Source: Gammaproteobacteria bacterium (GTDB taxonomy: Bacteria; Pseudomonadota; Gammaproteobacteria; JACKNK01). Taken from it: a stretch of DNA of 36,344 nt. A program made the translations under genes and the position numbers. Shown here piece after piece: positions 7,699 through 16,105 of this stretch (the first letter of the stretch is position 1; every line of letters begins with the position of its first letter). The stretch lies in the NCBI GenBank assembly GCA_024234895.1, contig JACKNJ010000014.1:1-36344 (forward strand). Direction: 5' to 3'. The notes beneath the pieces are model-generated. The model ran no database searches. It was not told the origin of the DNA and saw nothing but the letters and a program-made list of their open reading frames with translations.

Positions 7699-8073
7699 TC
7701 AGGAGAGCAGCACGCAGGCCCAGACGATGCCAACCAGGATCAGGCTGAGGGTGACCGCCGCCGAGCCCTGATCCTTGGCGCGACCGGACAGTTCGTGATG
7801 CTCGGTGCCGATGCGGTTGACCGTCGATTCCAGCGCGGAGTTGAGTATCTCCACGATCAGCACGACCCACAGACTGCCGATCAGCAGCGCGCGTTCGATG
7901 CCGGTTTCGCCCAGCCACCAGCCGAGCGGGGCGAGCAGCACGAACAGGAACAGTTCCTGCCGGAACGCGGCCTCGTGGCGGATCGTGGCCGCCAGACCCT
8001 GCCAGGACCAGCGGGTCGCATGCAGGAGGTGATCGAATCCGTGTTTACGCGCGGGCGGGGTGTGGTCGTTCAT
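7699..8073 (-). CDS. dgkA: Diacylglycerol kinase DgkA
   Basis: 124-aa integral membrane kinase that phosphorylates diacylglycerol to phosphatidic acid. Its three-helix topology is clear, with the active-site region RHEAAFRQELFLFV (conserved E) and the signature VEILNSALESTVNRI. The length equals E. coli DgkA (about 122 aa). It overlaps the end of the PAP2 gene by 29 nt and is the last gene of the eptA operon. EptA-type transferases release diacylglycerol from phosphatidylethanolamine, so co-expression with DgkA recycles this by-product. Confidence 0.95.
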   Translation of the reverse strand: MNDHTPPARKHGFDHLLHATRWSWQGLAATIRHEAAFRQELFLFVLLAPLGWWLGETGIERALLIGSLWVVLIVEILNSALESTVNRIGTEHHELSGRAKDQGSAAVTLSLILVGIVWACVLLS

Positions 8074-8773
8074 TGCGGGGCTCGGCGGGAGAGCGGGTCA
8101 TCAGTAGATGGCAGAGTAACGCAGCCATCCAGCAGAGCCAGGCGCTGATCAGGTCGTGGGACGGGAAGTGCGCGCCGCGTATCCATTGCGCCACGCTGAA
8201 GGTGCCGCCAACCAGCAAAGCCGGCAGCAGCCACGGCCAGGCCCGACGGGCGCCGCGCATGACCGCGACGAAATACAGCCCGAACAGGGCGAAGCCGGAC
8301 GAGGAATGGCCGCCGGGAAAGCAACGTCCGCGTGGCAGGTCGTCGGGCTTGTCCTCGAACAGCAGCACGTGCGGGAGGCTGCCGCCGTAGGCGCTCAGGT
8401 CCCAAGGGCAATCGGTGTTGCTGATCTGCTTGCCGACGCTGACGCTGAGTGCGCCCAGCGTCATCGACAGAGCCAGATAGGCGGTGGTGCGTCGCCACGG
8501 TCGCAGCCGCTTGAGCAGATGACTGAGCAGCCAGATCGCGAATACGCCCAGCAGCACGCTGACCATCAGGTCGTGGCCGCCGTCGTGCAGCACGTCGCGC
8601 AGCCAGAAATCGTTCTGCAACGGGAAGGCGTGGCGCGCCGGGTCGTAGAACCAGGCGCTGATCGCGTCATCGATGCCGGTCAACTGCAACACGCTGAACA
8701 GGTAGGCGGTGAGCAGCGTGGGCAACATGATCAGGATATCGATGTTGCGCGCACGGGCGGAGGTGCGCGTCAT
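8045..8773 (-). CDS. PAP2-superfamily membrane lipid phosphatase
   Basis: 242-aa membrane protein of the PAP2 (type 2 phosphatidic acid phosphatase) superfamily. The motif series is present: a degenerate motif 1 (GKQISNTDCPWDL), motif 2 PGGHSSSGF with catalytic His, and motif 3 RGAHFPSHDLISAW with the nucleophilic His. About six membrane helices are visible. Relatives next to eptA are lipid A 1- or 4'-phosphatases or undecaprenyl-pyrophosphate phosphatases; the substrate cannot be told from sequence alone. Start ATG 8773 overlaps the eptA stop by 4 nt and the 3' end overlaps dgkA. Confidence 0.85.
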   Translation of the reverse strand: MTRTSARARNIDILIMLPTLLTAYLFSVLQLTGIDDAISAWFYDPARHAFPLQNDFWLRDVLHDGGHDLMVSVLLGVFAIWLLSHLLKRLRPWRRTTAYLALSMTLGALSVSVGKQISNTDCPWDLSAYGGSLPHVLLFEDKPDDLPRGRCFPGGHSSSGFALFGLYFVAVMRGARRAWPWLLPALLVGGTFSVAQWIRGAHFPSHDLISAWLCWMAALLCHLLMTRSPAEPRNERPHPARA

Positions 8774-10506
8774 GGCGTGCGGGACGGCGGGGGCTCCCCG
8801 GCGACGTGGACACCGTCACGCGGCGCGCGGCAGACCGCGAGGAGATCCTTTTCGACCTGATATTCCTGGGTCTCGACGTCGAACGCCCCCAGCACGGTGT
8901 GGAAGATGTTGTCGTGCGAGTCGACATCCGTGTCGTGGTCGTGCAGGCAGGGGCGGGCCACGCCATGGCTGCGCGTGAATCCTTCCGACAGCCACATGAT
9001 GGCGGGCACACGGGTCTGCTGATCGGGGGCCAGGAGATAGGGCATGCCATGCAGGTACAGGCCTTTCTCGCCGAGTGATTCACCATGGTCGGAGACGTAG
9101 TACAGCGCGATGTCGTATTCGTCCTGATGGCCTGCGAGCAGACGGATCGTCTCGGCCAGCACGTGATCGGTGTAGGCGATCGTGTTGTCGTAACTGTTGC
9201 GGACCTCCTCGGCGCTGCATTCCTGAAGGTTCACCGAGCGGCACTCCGGCGTGAAACGTCGGAAGGCGTCCGGCACCCGCTTGTAATACGCGGGCCCGTG
9301 GCTGCCCATCTGATGCAGCACGACGAAGCGGTCGCCGTTGGCATCCGGGTTATCCAGCACCCGTTCCCGCAAGGTCCGCAGCATGATCTCGTCGTGGCAC
9401 TCGCCGTCGGCACACAGACCGGCGATGTTCAGATCGCGGGTGTAAACGTGCTCGACGCGGTCGCACACGCCCTTGCAGCCGCCCTGATTGTCGACCCACA
9501 GCACCGGCACCTCGGCCCGCGCGAGCACGTCGAGCAGGTTGTCGTAGCCGGCGGCCTCGGCGGAGTCGTAATCGTCGTGAGCCAGATGCGAAAACATGCA
9601 CGGCAGCGATTCGGCGGTCGAGGTCCCGCAGGATTCCGTGTGCCGGAAATCGACGACGTTCAGCGCGCCGAGTTCCGGGGTGGTGTCGCGCGCATAGCCA
9701 TTGAGGCCGAAGTTCTCGGCACGCGCGGTCTCGCCGACGACCATCACGAACAGGGTCGGGCGCTTGGCGCCGATGCTGATATTTCGCGGCCCATCGTCGG
9801 CCCGATGCGCATCCAGAGCGATCGCGACGCGCTCCGTCGGTGCGCGATTGCGTTCGCGCAAATACTTGATGCCGGCGTGGATCGGGTAGGTCGGGGTGAT
9901 CAGCGAGCGCAGTTCCGGGTGTTGGCGGAACAGGAAGGTGAAATCCTTGTTGAAGCCGAGAAACAGCCCCCCCATCACCACCAACGAAAGTGCGAGGACC
10001 GCCACACGCTGACGCACTTCGCTGGCCAGCGTCTGCCGGCGCAGCGGCACCCAGGCGATGGCCAGCGCGGGCAGGGCGAAATAGATGAGCAGGTGCCGAA
10101 GCAGGTCGCCGGACAGCAACTCGGTGGCCTCGGCGGTGTCGGTCTGGACGATGTTCTGGATCATCGACTTGTCGATGATCACGCCGTAGCGGGCGGTGAA
10201 GTAATCCGCCAGTGCGGCGATCAGCAGCAATGCGATCAGCAGTGGTTTGAATACGCGCCGCACGCTGGTCAGATGCACGAACAGGCTCAGCCACAGGGCG
10301 ATGAACACGAAGCTCGCGACCACGAAGGCCAGGCCATGGAAGGTATCGGTCGCGCTGTTGCCGACCAGCACCTGCCAGAAGCGGTGGTTGTAGAACGCCG
10401 CCAGACCGAACGCGACCAGCAGGGAAAGCGCCACCGCGTGCAGGCCGCGAGGCTTGCGCCGCGACCCATCGGGTATCGCCGGGCGCGGGGAAGGGAAAAT
10501 CGCCAT
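8770..10506 (-). CDS. eptA: Phosphoethanolamine-lipid A transferase, EptA type
   Basis: 578-aa inner-membrane enzyme transferring phosphoethanolamine from phosphatidylethanolamine to lipid A (or core) phosphates in the periplasm, which lowers surface negative charge and cationic peptide binding. The N-terminal third has five membrane helices; the C-terminal part is an alkaline-phosphatase-like sulfatase domain with VVGETARAENFGLNGY (metal-binding Glu), CGTSTAESLPCMFS (nucleophilic Thr) and SDHGESLGEKG (metal-binding Asp/His). Several cysteines suit the family's disulfides. ATG 10506 is preceded by GGAG at 9-nt spacing; an upstream TTG at 10521 is less likely. It lies 102 nt downstream of the sensor kinase gene, with a TTAA-repeat operator in that gap, so it is probably activated by the adjacent two-component system. 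Confidence 0.93.
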   Translation of the reverse strand: MAIFPSPRPAIPDGSRRKPRGLHAVALSLLVAFGLAAFYNHRFWQVLVGNSATDTFHGLAFVVASFVFIALWLSLFVHLTSVRRVFKPLLIALLLIAALADYFTARYGVIIDKSMIQNIVQTDTAEATELLSGDLLRHLLIYFALPALAIAWVPLRRQTLASEVRQRVAVLALSLVVMGGLFLGFNKDFTFLFRQHPELRSLITPTYPIHAGIKYLRERNRAPTERVAIALDAHRADDGPRNISIGAKRPTLFVMVVGETARAENFGLNGYARDTTPELGALNVVDFRHTESCGTSTAESLPCMFSHLAHDDYDSAEAAGYDNLLDVLARAEVPVLWVDNQGGCKGVCDRVEHVYTRDLNIAGLCADGECHDEIMLRTLRERVLDNPDANGDRFVVLHQMGSHGPAYYKRVPDAFRRFTPECRSVNLQECSAEEVRNSYDNTIAYTDHVLAETIRLLAGHQDEYDIALYYVSDHGESLGEKGLYLHGMPYLLAPDQQTRVPAIMWLSEGFTRSHGVARPCLHDHDTDVDSHDNIFHTVLGAFDVETQEYQVEKDLLAVCRAPRDGVHVAGEPPPSRTP

Positions 10507-10559
10507 CGAGCGGCACTCCAATGCGGAGAGGGGAATGCCGGCAGGCTACGGGAAGGTCC

Positions 10560-10598
10560 CTTAAAGGCGGTTTAAGCGAACTTTAATTTTGGCTTAAG
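10560..10598 (-). promoter_or_regulatory. Four tandem TTAA half-sites (PmrA-type box) upstream of eptA
   Basis: TTAA occurs at 10561, 10572, 10583 and 10594, exactly 11 bp apart. Read toward eptA (minus strand) the hexamers are CTTAAG, ATTAAA, CTTAAA and TTTAAG, each separated by 5 nt. The known PmrA box is two YTTAAK-like hexamers with a 5-nt spacer, bound in tandem by an OmpR-family dimer. Here two boxes seem to be concatenated, 54 nt upstream of the eptA start. Repeats and spacing are seen directly; the regulator is inferred. Confidence 0.75.
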
Positions 10599-10608
10599 GC
10601 CTTTTGAA

Positions 10609-11922
10609 TCAATCACTAACGCGCCCCTCGCGGGCGAACTCCCAGCAAGCGGTCAAGCCCCCTTCCGCACGGTTCTCCAGGGTCAGGTGCCAGTCGAAAC
10701 GGGCGCAGATATGGGTCGCGATGGCCAGGCCCAGACCACGCCCAGATTCCGCTCCACGGGACATCGGCACGTTGCCGCGTTCACCGCGTTGCAGCAGCCG
10801 TTCGCGTTCGCCATCCGGAATGCCGGGGCCGGAGTCGTCGACACAGAGGCGGGTCGCGGCGATGCGGACAGCGATCGGGCTGTCACCGGCATGTTCCCGC
10901 GCATTGCGCAGCAGATTTGCGACGATCAGCGCGCAGGCCGCCTCCGGCGCCGCCAGGCGGGGCGCCGCGCCGGACTCGAGGCGGATATCGACATGCCGAT
11001 CCCGCGCCATGTCCAGTTCCCGCGCGATCAGGCGCTGCGTCAGTGCGCCAACGTCGGTGTGTTCGGTGGGCACTTCGCTGCCTTGCTCACGAGCGAGCAT
11101 CAGCAACAGATCGAGCAGTTCGCTCATGTCGATGGCCGCCCGCTCGATGCGCTGCACCCGCACGGCCAGATCGGGTGACAGTCGCGGGCTGGCGAGCAGG
11201 TTCTCGCTGGCGGCGCGGATCACCGCCAGCGGGGTACGCAGTTCGTGGCTGGCGTCGGCCGTGAAAGCGCGCTCGCGGCGCAGGAACTCATCGAGCCGTG
11301 CCTGATAGCGCTGGAAACGCCGGGCCAGCGCGCCGATCTCGTCGTCGCCGAATTCGGCCAACGGCGTGACGGGGAGGCCGGTGGCCGCGTGGCGTTCCAT
11401 GCGCTCGACCTCGGCGGAAAGGGTCGTCACGGGTTCAATCACACGGCGCGCGATCCAGCGACCCAGCCAGGTCGACAGCAGTACCGCGAGCACCACGGCG
11501 GCCAGCATGGCCCGCCCCAGATACTGCTCCCGCTGCTCGAAATCGGTGTCGTCGAAGACCAGATAGAAGCGCTGCCCCGCGTGTTCGGCGATGCCGATGT
11601 CGTAGGTGGTCTCGTTGGCGCTGAGCTCGTGGACCCCGGGCGGCAGATCGCCGACACCGGGCACATCCGCGGGCTCCTCACCCGGCGGCATCCGGTAGGC
11701 CTGCCAGCGGCTGGAGTGGGCTTCCGTGATCGTCGGATCATGGTCGACCAGGGCGATGAAATGTTCGAGTTCGTCCTCGATGTAGGCATCCATCAACTCG
11801 CGTTCCATTGCTTCCGCGACCACGAACAGAACCACGCCGAGCAGCAGGCCGACCGCCGCGCCGAGCAGCGGGTAAGACCACATCAGTCGTTGGCGCAGGC
11901 TGTAATGGCGGCGACGGGTCAC
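10609..11922 (-). CDS. Sensor histidine kinase, PmrB-like
   Basis: 437-aa membrane sensor kinase. Helix 1 (about 14-36) and helix 2 (about 136-157) bracket a roughly 100-residue periplasmic domain rich in Asp/Glu (DAYIEDELEHFIALVDHD; VFDDTDFEQRE), which suits cation or antimicrobial-peptide sensing. HAMP follows (about 158-212), then the H-box FTADASHELRTPLAV with H226, an N-box NLLRNAREHA, G1 DDSGPGIP and G2 SGRGLGLAIA. Its start overlaps the response regulator stop by 4 nt, so the two form one unit. Position before eptA makes it the probable PmrB-type partner. Confidence 0.9.
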   Translation of the reverse strand: MTRRRHYSLRQRLMWSYPLLGAAVGLLLGVVLFVVAEAMERELMDAYIEDELEHFIALVDHDPTITEAHSSRWQAYRMPPGEEPADVPGVGDLPPGVHELSANETTYDIGIAEHAGQRFYLVFDDTDFEQREQYLGRAMLAAVVLAVLLSTWLGRWIARRVIEPVTTLSAEVERMERHAATGLPVTPLAEFGDDEIGALARRFQRYQARLDEFLRRERAFTADASHELRTPLAVIRAASENLLASPRLSPDLAVRVQRIERAAIDMSELLDLLLMLAREQGSEVPTEHTDVGALTQRLIARELDMARDRHVDIRLESGAAPRLAAPEAACALIVANLLRNAREHAGDSPIAVRIAATRLCVDDSGPGIPDGERERLLQRGERGNVPMSRGAESGRGLGLAIATHICARFDWHLTLENRAEGGLTACWEFAREGRVSD

Positions 11923-12587
11923 GGCGGCAGCAGGCGGTAACCGATGCCGCGCAGGGTCTGGAGCATGGCCGGCTCGCCGGGTGCGTCGATGGCCGCCCGC
12001 AGCTGGTGGATGTGGACCGACAGCGCGTCGCTGTCGGGCGGGTCATCCCCCCATACGGCGCGATCAAGTTGCGCGCGGCGGACCACCGCCGGCGAGGCGC
12101 GCATCAGCAATTCGAGCAGGCGCAGCCGGACCGGGGTCAGCGCGATTGATCGCGTGCCCCGTTGCGCCTCCAGCGTGGACACGTCCAGGCTCAGGTCACC
12201 GACCCGCAGCGTGGGGTCGATCGCCATGCCGCGCCGCGTGATGGCATTCAGGCGGGCGGCGAGTTCGCGCAGCGAGAACGGCTTGGTCAGGTAATCGTCG
12301 GCGCCGTGCTCGAAGCCGTCGAGACGGTCGTCGACGGTGTCGCGTGCCGTCAGCATCAGTACCGGAGTGGCCTGGCGAGCGTCCTCGCGGAGACGGCGAC
12401 AGAGCTCCAGCCCATCCAGGCCCGGGAGATTCAGATCGAGGACGATGGCGTCGAAATGTCCCCCGGTCGCGAGGCGGAGCCCTGCGGGGCCATCGGCCGC
12501 CGCATCGACGCTGTGTCCAAGCGAACCCAGATAGTCGACGATTTCGGTGGCGAGGTCGGCGTGGTCTTCGACGACGAGGATGTGCAT
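11919..12587 (-). CDS. OmpR/PmrA-family response regulator
   Basis: 222-aa response regulator, the length of PmrA. The receiver shows the acidic pair E7/D8, phospho-acceptor D51 in LDLNLPGLDG, T80 and K102 in YLTKPFSLREL. The C-terminal winged helix has LTPVRLRLLELLM, the recognition region SDALSVHIHQLRAAI and the end TLRGIGYRLLPP. ATG 12587 gives the standard receiver start; longer forms would run into the upstream gene, which ends 10 nt away. Likely activates eptA by binding the TTAA repeats at 10560-10598; that link is inference from context. Confidence 0.92.
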   Translation of the reverse strand: MHILVVEDHADLATEIVDYLGSLGHSVDAAADGPAGLRLATGGHFDAIVLDLNLPGLDGLELCRRLREDARQATPVLMLTARDTVDDRLDGFEHGADDYLTKPFSLRELAARLNAITRRGMAIDPTLRVGDLSLDVSTLEAQRGTRSIALTPVRLRLLELLMRASPAVVRRAQLDRAVWGDDPPDSDALSVHIHQLRAAIDAPGEPAMLQTLRGIGYRLLPP

Positions 12588-12597
12588 CCGGGCCCCG

Positions 12598-13569
12598 TCA
12601 AGCGATGGTCGTGCCCGACCCGGACGGTGTCGTTGACGGCGCAACGGGTGCGGTTGGAGCGGGCGCGCGCGGAGCCGGCGCGGGAGCGGGGGTGCCGCCG
12701 CTGACCTTGCCGAGCACGCTGTCGCCAATACGGCGGATGCCGATCAGCACCGTTTCCGAGGCGAAGCCGGAGACGAACGCGATCGCGATGCTCATCGCCT
12801 TGCTGTCGGGTTCAAACAGGTAATACGCGATCATCGCGATGATCGGTGCGGAGACCACCTGCATGACCTGGAAGATCAGGCGCTCGCGGGCGAAGTCGAG
12901 CGTGATCGGGCGGCGGGTGCTGATGTCGTCTCCGTCGGCCTCCAGGTACCGGGAATCGGCCAGGTCGCCCCGCGTGACGCCGTGCGCGCCGGATGTCGAG
13001 TCCGCTGGGTCGGTGCCGCCCAGTTCGATGTAGCGCCAGGCCTGTTTCTGAATCTCGGGCACCCGGCGCGTCATGCTGACGGCTCCGCCCATCAAGGCCA
13101 CGATGACCAGGAACAGGGGTACCACCAGACCGCCTTGCAGATGCACGACGTCGTCTGGCGGGACGTAATCGGGGGCGGGCGTGGGCGTGGTCGGGTTCGC
13201 CGACTCGGTGGCGGCACCCTTGGCCGGGTTTTTCACCAGCTCGATGCCGCCGATGTTGATCACCCACTGGTAGGCCGACTTGCTGCAATCGAGACCCGCC
13301 GGGACGCTCGCTTGCTGGCTGGGCTGAAGGCAGGCCGGAACCACCGAGAAGGCGGGGTTATCGGTGACCCTGCTCGGCTCGGGCGCGAACATCCGCGGGT
13401 CGGTGAACGAGGCCAGGATCAGGGCCATCACCGTCAGGACGAACAGGTAGCTGAAGCGCGCCATCCAGAGCAGCTTCAAACGTCCGTTGCTGGCGTTGAG
13501 TTCCCCGGTGAACAGCCACAGGAAAAGGATGATGCCGATACCGCTGAGGATGAGCAGGGCGTATTCCAT
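12598..13569 (-). CDS. Multi-pass membrane protein of unknown function
   Basis: 323-aa protein I cannot assign to a family. Hydrophobic segments: YALLILSGIGIILFLWLF (residues 2-19), FSYLFVLTVMALILASF (about 40-56), GLVVPLFLVIVALMGGAV (about 145-162), then a pair near 235-280 (VVSAPIIAMIAYYLF and AMSIAIAFVSGFASETVLI). Between helices 2 and 3 is an extracytoplasmic loop with two cysteines (ACLQPS and LDCSKS) and a Pro/Thr-rich stretch. The C-terminus is a low-complexity Pro/Ala/Thr tail. ATG 13569 has GGAGG five nt upstream. It ends 10 nt before the response regulator, so it may belong to that operon. Confidence 0.7.
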   Translation of the reverse strand: MEYALLILSGIGIILFLWLFTGELNASNGRLKLLWMARFSYLFVLTVMALILASFTDPRMFAPEPSRVTDNPAFSVVPACLQPSQQASVPAGLDCSKSAYQWVINIGGIELVKNPAKGAATESANPTTPTPAPDYVPPDDVVHLQGGLVVPLFLVIVALMGGAVSMTRRVPEIQKQAWRYIELGGTDPADSTSGAHGVTRGDLADSRYLEADGDDISTRRPITLDFARERLIFQVMQVVSAPIIAMIAYYLFEPDSKAMSIAIAFVSGFASETVLIGIRRIGDSVLGKVSGGTPAPAPAPRAPAPTAPVAPSTTPSGSGTTIA

Positions 13570-13685
13570 GGGAGCCTCCAAAGCCTGTCAGTCGCTGCCG
13601 GGGGGTGTTGATCCGCTTCGCCGAATCCGGCGGAAAGTGGCTCGAACGATGCGGAAAGCATAGCCCGCAGTGGGCGGCCCCGTCG

Positions 13686-14018
13686 TCAGTCCTTGTTCGC
13701 CGGATCGGTGCGGCGACGGCTGCGCACGGCGTCGACGAGGCGATGCAGGCCACGCTGCGAGGCGCGCCGGAGTTCCGGTAGCGCGAACCCGGCGATCACC
13801 GCGATCAGCACGGTCATCAGGATGAAGTGGTGGTACCAGAGGAAGGCGAAGGCGGCGCCCGGTTCGCCGGCCTTGAGCAGATCGAAGCCGATCTGGAAGT
13901 CGCGCACGGTGTCGTCGCCGGCTTCGATATCGGCGGCGTGCAGGTAGGCGGGGCCGGTCTTGTCCAGCCAGAACCAGAAGGCCCAGCCGGCCAGAAAGAT
14001 CAGTAGCAACGTGCGCAT
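13686..14018 (-). CDS. Small two-helix membrane protein, unknown
   Basis: 110 aa. An N-terminal helix (LLLIFLAGWAFWFWLD) and a second one (FILMTVLIAVIAGFALP, about residues 65-82) flank a short acidic segment that would face the periplasm; the C-terminus is basic (RRASQRGLHRLVDAVRSRRR). No family recognised. It lies 55 nt downstream of the MscS gene and is probably cotranscribed with it. Confidence 0.6.
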   Translation of the reverse strand: MRTLLLIFLAGWAFWFWLDKTGPAYLHAADIEAGDDTVRDFQIGFDLLKAGEPGAAFAFLWYHHFILMTVLIAVIAGFALPELRRASQRGLHRLVDAVRSRRRTDPANKD

Positions 14019-14073
14019 GGCGGAAACGACAGGGCCCGCATGTCGCGGGCCCTGCGGACGTGGGTGGAGTGGA

Positions 14074-14889
14074 TCAGGCCGCGTCGGCCTTGATCAGGTG
14101 GATGTCGGTCTGCGGAAACGGAATGCTGATGCCTTCCGCGTCGAAGCGCAGCTTGACCTGCTCGTGGGTGTCGAAGAACACGCCCCAGTAATCGCCGGCG
14201 TTCACCCACGGACGCACCGCGAAGTTGACGCTGGAATCGGCCAGTTCGGCCACCGCGATCAGCGGGGCCGGGTCGGCCAGCACGCGCGGGTCCTTGGCGA
14301 GGATGTCGGCGAGGACTTCCTTGGCCTTCTTGATGTCGTCGCCGTAACCGATGCCGAAGGTCATGTCGATGCGGCGGGTCGGCTTGGCGGAGACGTTGGT
14401 GATGGTGCCGCCCATGATGGCGCCGTTGGGCACGAACAGGGTCTTGTTGTCGCCGGTACGCAACTGGGTGGTGAAGATGTTGATCTCCTCGACCACGCCG
14501 GCGGTGCCGGCCGCCTCGATGAAATCGCCCGCCTTGAAGGGGCGGAAGATGATCATCATCACGCCGGCCGCGAAGTTCGACAGCGAGCTTTGCAGGGCAA
14601 GGCCGATGGCCAGGCCGGCGGCACCGAGGATGGCGATGAACGAGGTCGTCTGCACGCCGATCTGGTTCAGGGCCGCGAGTACCACGACCACCATCAGGAT
14701 CGCGTAGGCGATGTTGCCGATGAAGCCGATCAGGGTCTCGTCGACCTTGGCGCGCCCCATCGCCTTCTTGATGCCGCCGACCAGCGCGCGGGCGACCCAT
14801 TTACCGACGACGAAGATGACCAGCGCGAGCAGCAGCTTCACGCCGTAGGTCATCGCGAGTTCCTGGATTTGTTCGACGGAGATGTCCAT
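14074..14889 (-). CDS. mscS: Small-conductance mechanosensitive channel MscS
   Basis: 271-aa MscS-type channel that opens under membrane tension to release solutes on osmotic downshift. Three N-terminal helices are present (around 15-35, 58-80 and 82-110); the pore-lining helix has the Gly/Ala pattern GAAGLAIGLALQSSLSNFAAG, leading into the beta domain RPFKAGDFIEAAG and the cytoplasmic cage. Length is close to E. coli MscS (286 aa). First gene of a possible long minus-strand unit running toward dgkA. Gap 14890-15072 is a divergent promoter region with no strong elements I can name. Confidence 0.94.
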   Translation of the reverse strand: MDISVEQIQELAMTYGVKLLLALVIFVVGKWVARALVGGIKKAMGRAKVDETLIGFIGNIAYAILMVVVVLAALNQIGVQTTSFIAILGAAGLAIGLALQSSLSNFAAGVMMIIFRPFKAGDFIEAAGTAGVVEEINIFTTQLRTGDNKTLFVPNGAIMGGTITNVSAKPTRRIDMTFGIGYGDDIKKAKEVLADILAKDPRVLADPAPLIAVAELADSSVNFAVRPWVNAGDYWGVFFDTHEQVKLRFDAEGISIPFPQTDIHLIKADAA

Positions 14890-15072
14890 CAGTGCGACCT
14901 CGTTGTTTTGAGTTGAATATCCGGATGGTGCAGCGGAGCCCGGTTTAGCAAGTGTCGCACCAAACGAGGCAGGTCAAGGAAATCACGAATTCGTTACGTG
15001 AAAATACCCGGCGAATCTGTCGGTCCGGGCCGACACATCGTTGATCGTGATGCGCGAGCGGGAGGTCGAACA

Positions 15073-15264
15073 ATGGGCGGTTGGGGATGTCCGCATGAAG
15101 CCGACGGCCAATGCCAGCATGTGCCCGGCATGGCCTGCGATCCCGGCATGAAGGGGTGCGTCCTGTACGGTCGCGTGCGCTTCTCGGTGCCCGAGAAGAA
15201 CAGCCCGCGCATCCAGCGGGAGATCGAGTCGGAACAGGCCCGGCGCGAGGAAACGCCGCGCTGA
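15073..15264 (+). CDS. Small cysteine-rich protein, conserved-looking, unknown
   Basis: 63-aa protein with four cysteines in CPHEADGQCQHVPGMACDPG and GMKGCVLYGRV, plus one His beside the first Cys and another near the second. The Cys/His spacing looks like a metal or Fe-S binding knuckle. It has no signal peptide, so it is cytoplasmic. ATG 15073 has GGAGG at 15061-15065; an upstream in-frame ATG at 14998 lacks such a site. I recall similar short proteins in other proteobacteria but no assigned function. Convergent with the RibD-like gene, 4 nt between stops. Confidence 0.68.
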   Translation: MGGWGCPHEADGQCQHVPGMACDPGMKGCVLYGRVRFSVPEKNSPRIQREIESEQARREETPR

Positions 15265-15268
15265 GGTC

Positions 15269-16105
15269 TCATTCCGGTTTGTCATAGCAGGCGAACAGCT
15301 GCCCGGGCGATTCCGCCCCGGGCGGGTCGTACCAGAGCTGGCGCATGGTCAGCAGCGGTGCATCCGGGAACGGCGCGCCTTCCAGCAGCGTGTCGACCTT
15401 GGTTCCGCCGAGCAGGCGGTGGGAGTGGGTCAGATAGAGGCGATCCAGACGATCGGCGCGCAGCACGGTTTCCAGCACCACCGGCCCGGCGATCACATAG
15501 ATGCGCCGGAAGCCCGCATCGCCCAGCGCGTCGATCAGTGCGCCGCCGTTCACTTCGCGGCCCGGATTCGTCCGCAGCACGCGCCCGCCGGCGGCCTCGA
15601 TCGCCGCGATGCGCTCCGGGTCGGCGTCCGCGCCGGTGGCGACGATGCCCTGCCGGTCGCCGCCGTCGAACACCCGCTCGAACGGGATGTTCAGGCTGCC
15701 GCTGATCACCACCACGGCGGGTTGCGGACTCAGGCCGTGTTCGACACGCCAGGGGAGCAGATCCTCGAAACCGGGGCCGGTACTGACCGGGAATGCCGAC
15801 TGCGCGGTGCCGGCGGCCAGTTCGCGCAGATAGCGCCCACTGACCACGATCGCGTCCGCCTGCGCGGCGAGTTCCTGGAACAGGCGCCAGTCGCGGGCGT
15901 TGGTGATGGGCTGCGGCGGCCCGTATCTGCCGGTGTCCGCGTGTTCGATGGCGATGCGGCCATCCAGGCTGACCACATAGTTCGAGTAGACGAACGGGTG
16001 GCCGGTCGCGCCCCGATCGAGCAGGTGGTGGCGCAGGTACAGGCCGTGCAGCGGTTCCGGATCGCCGGGACGCGGGTACAGCGGCAGGATGTGGGTTTCG
16101 CTCAT
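15269..16105 (-). CDS. RibD C-terminal-like (dihydrofolate reductase fold) reductase
   Basis: 278-aa protein with the RibD C-terminal reductase domain, the fold that reduces the ribosyl side chain in riboflavin synthesis and similar pteridine/pyrimidine substrates with NADPH. Seen: the substrate strand SNYVVSLDGRIA, the ADAIVVSGRYLREL segment, GRVLRTNPGREVNGGALIDAL and the HSHRLLGGTKVDTLLEG end. It lacks the zinc deaminase domain of full RibD, so it may be a stand-alone reductase of unknown substrate. It overlaps the upstream dehydrogenase by 4 nt. Confidence 0.82.
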   Translation of the reverse strand: MSETHILPLYPRPGDPEPLHGLYLRHHLLDRGATGHPFVYSNYVVSLDGRIAIEHADTGRYGPPQPITNARDWRLFQELAAQADAIVVSGRYLRELAAGTAQSAFPVSTGPGFEDLLPWRVEHGLSPQPAVVVISGSLNIPFERVFDGGDRQGIVATGADADPERIAAIEAAGGRVLRTNPGREVNGGALIDALGDAGFRRIYVIAGPVVLETVLRADRLDRLYLTHSHRLLGGTKVDTLLEGAPFPDAPLLTMRQLWYDPPGAESPGQLFACYDKPE

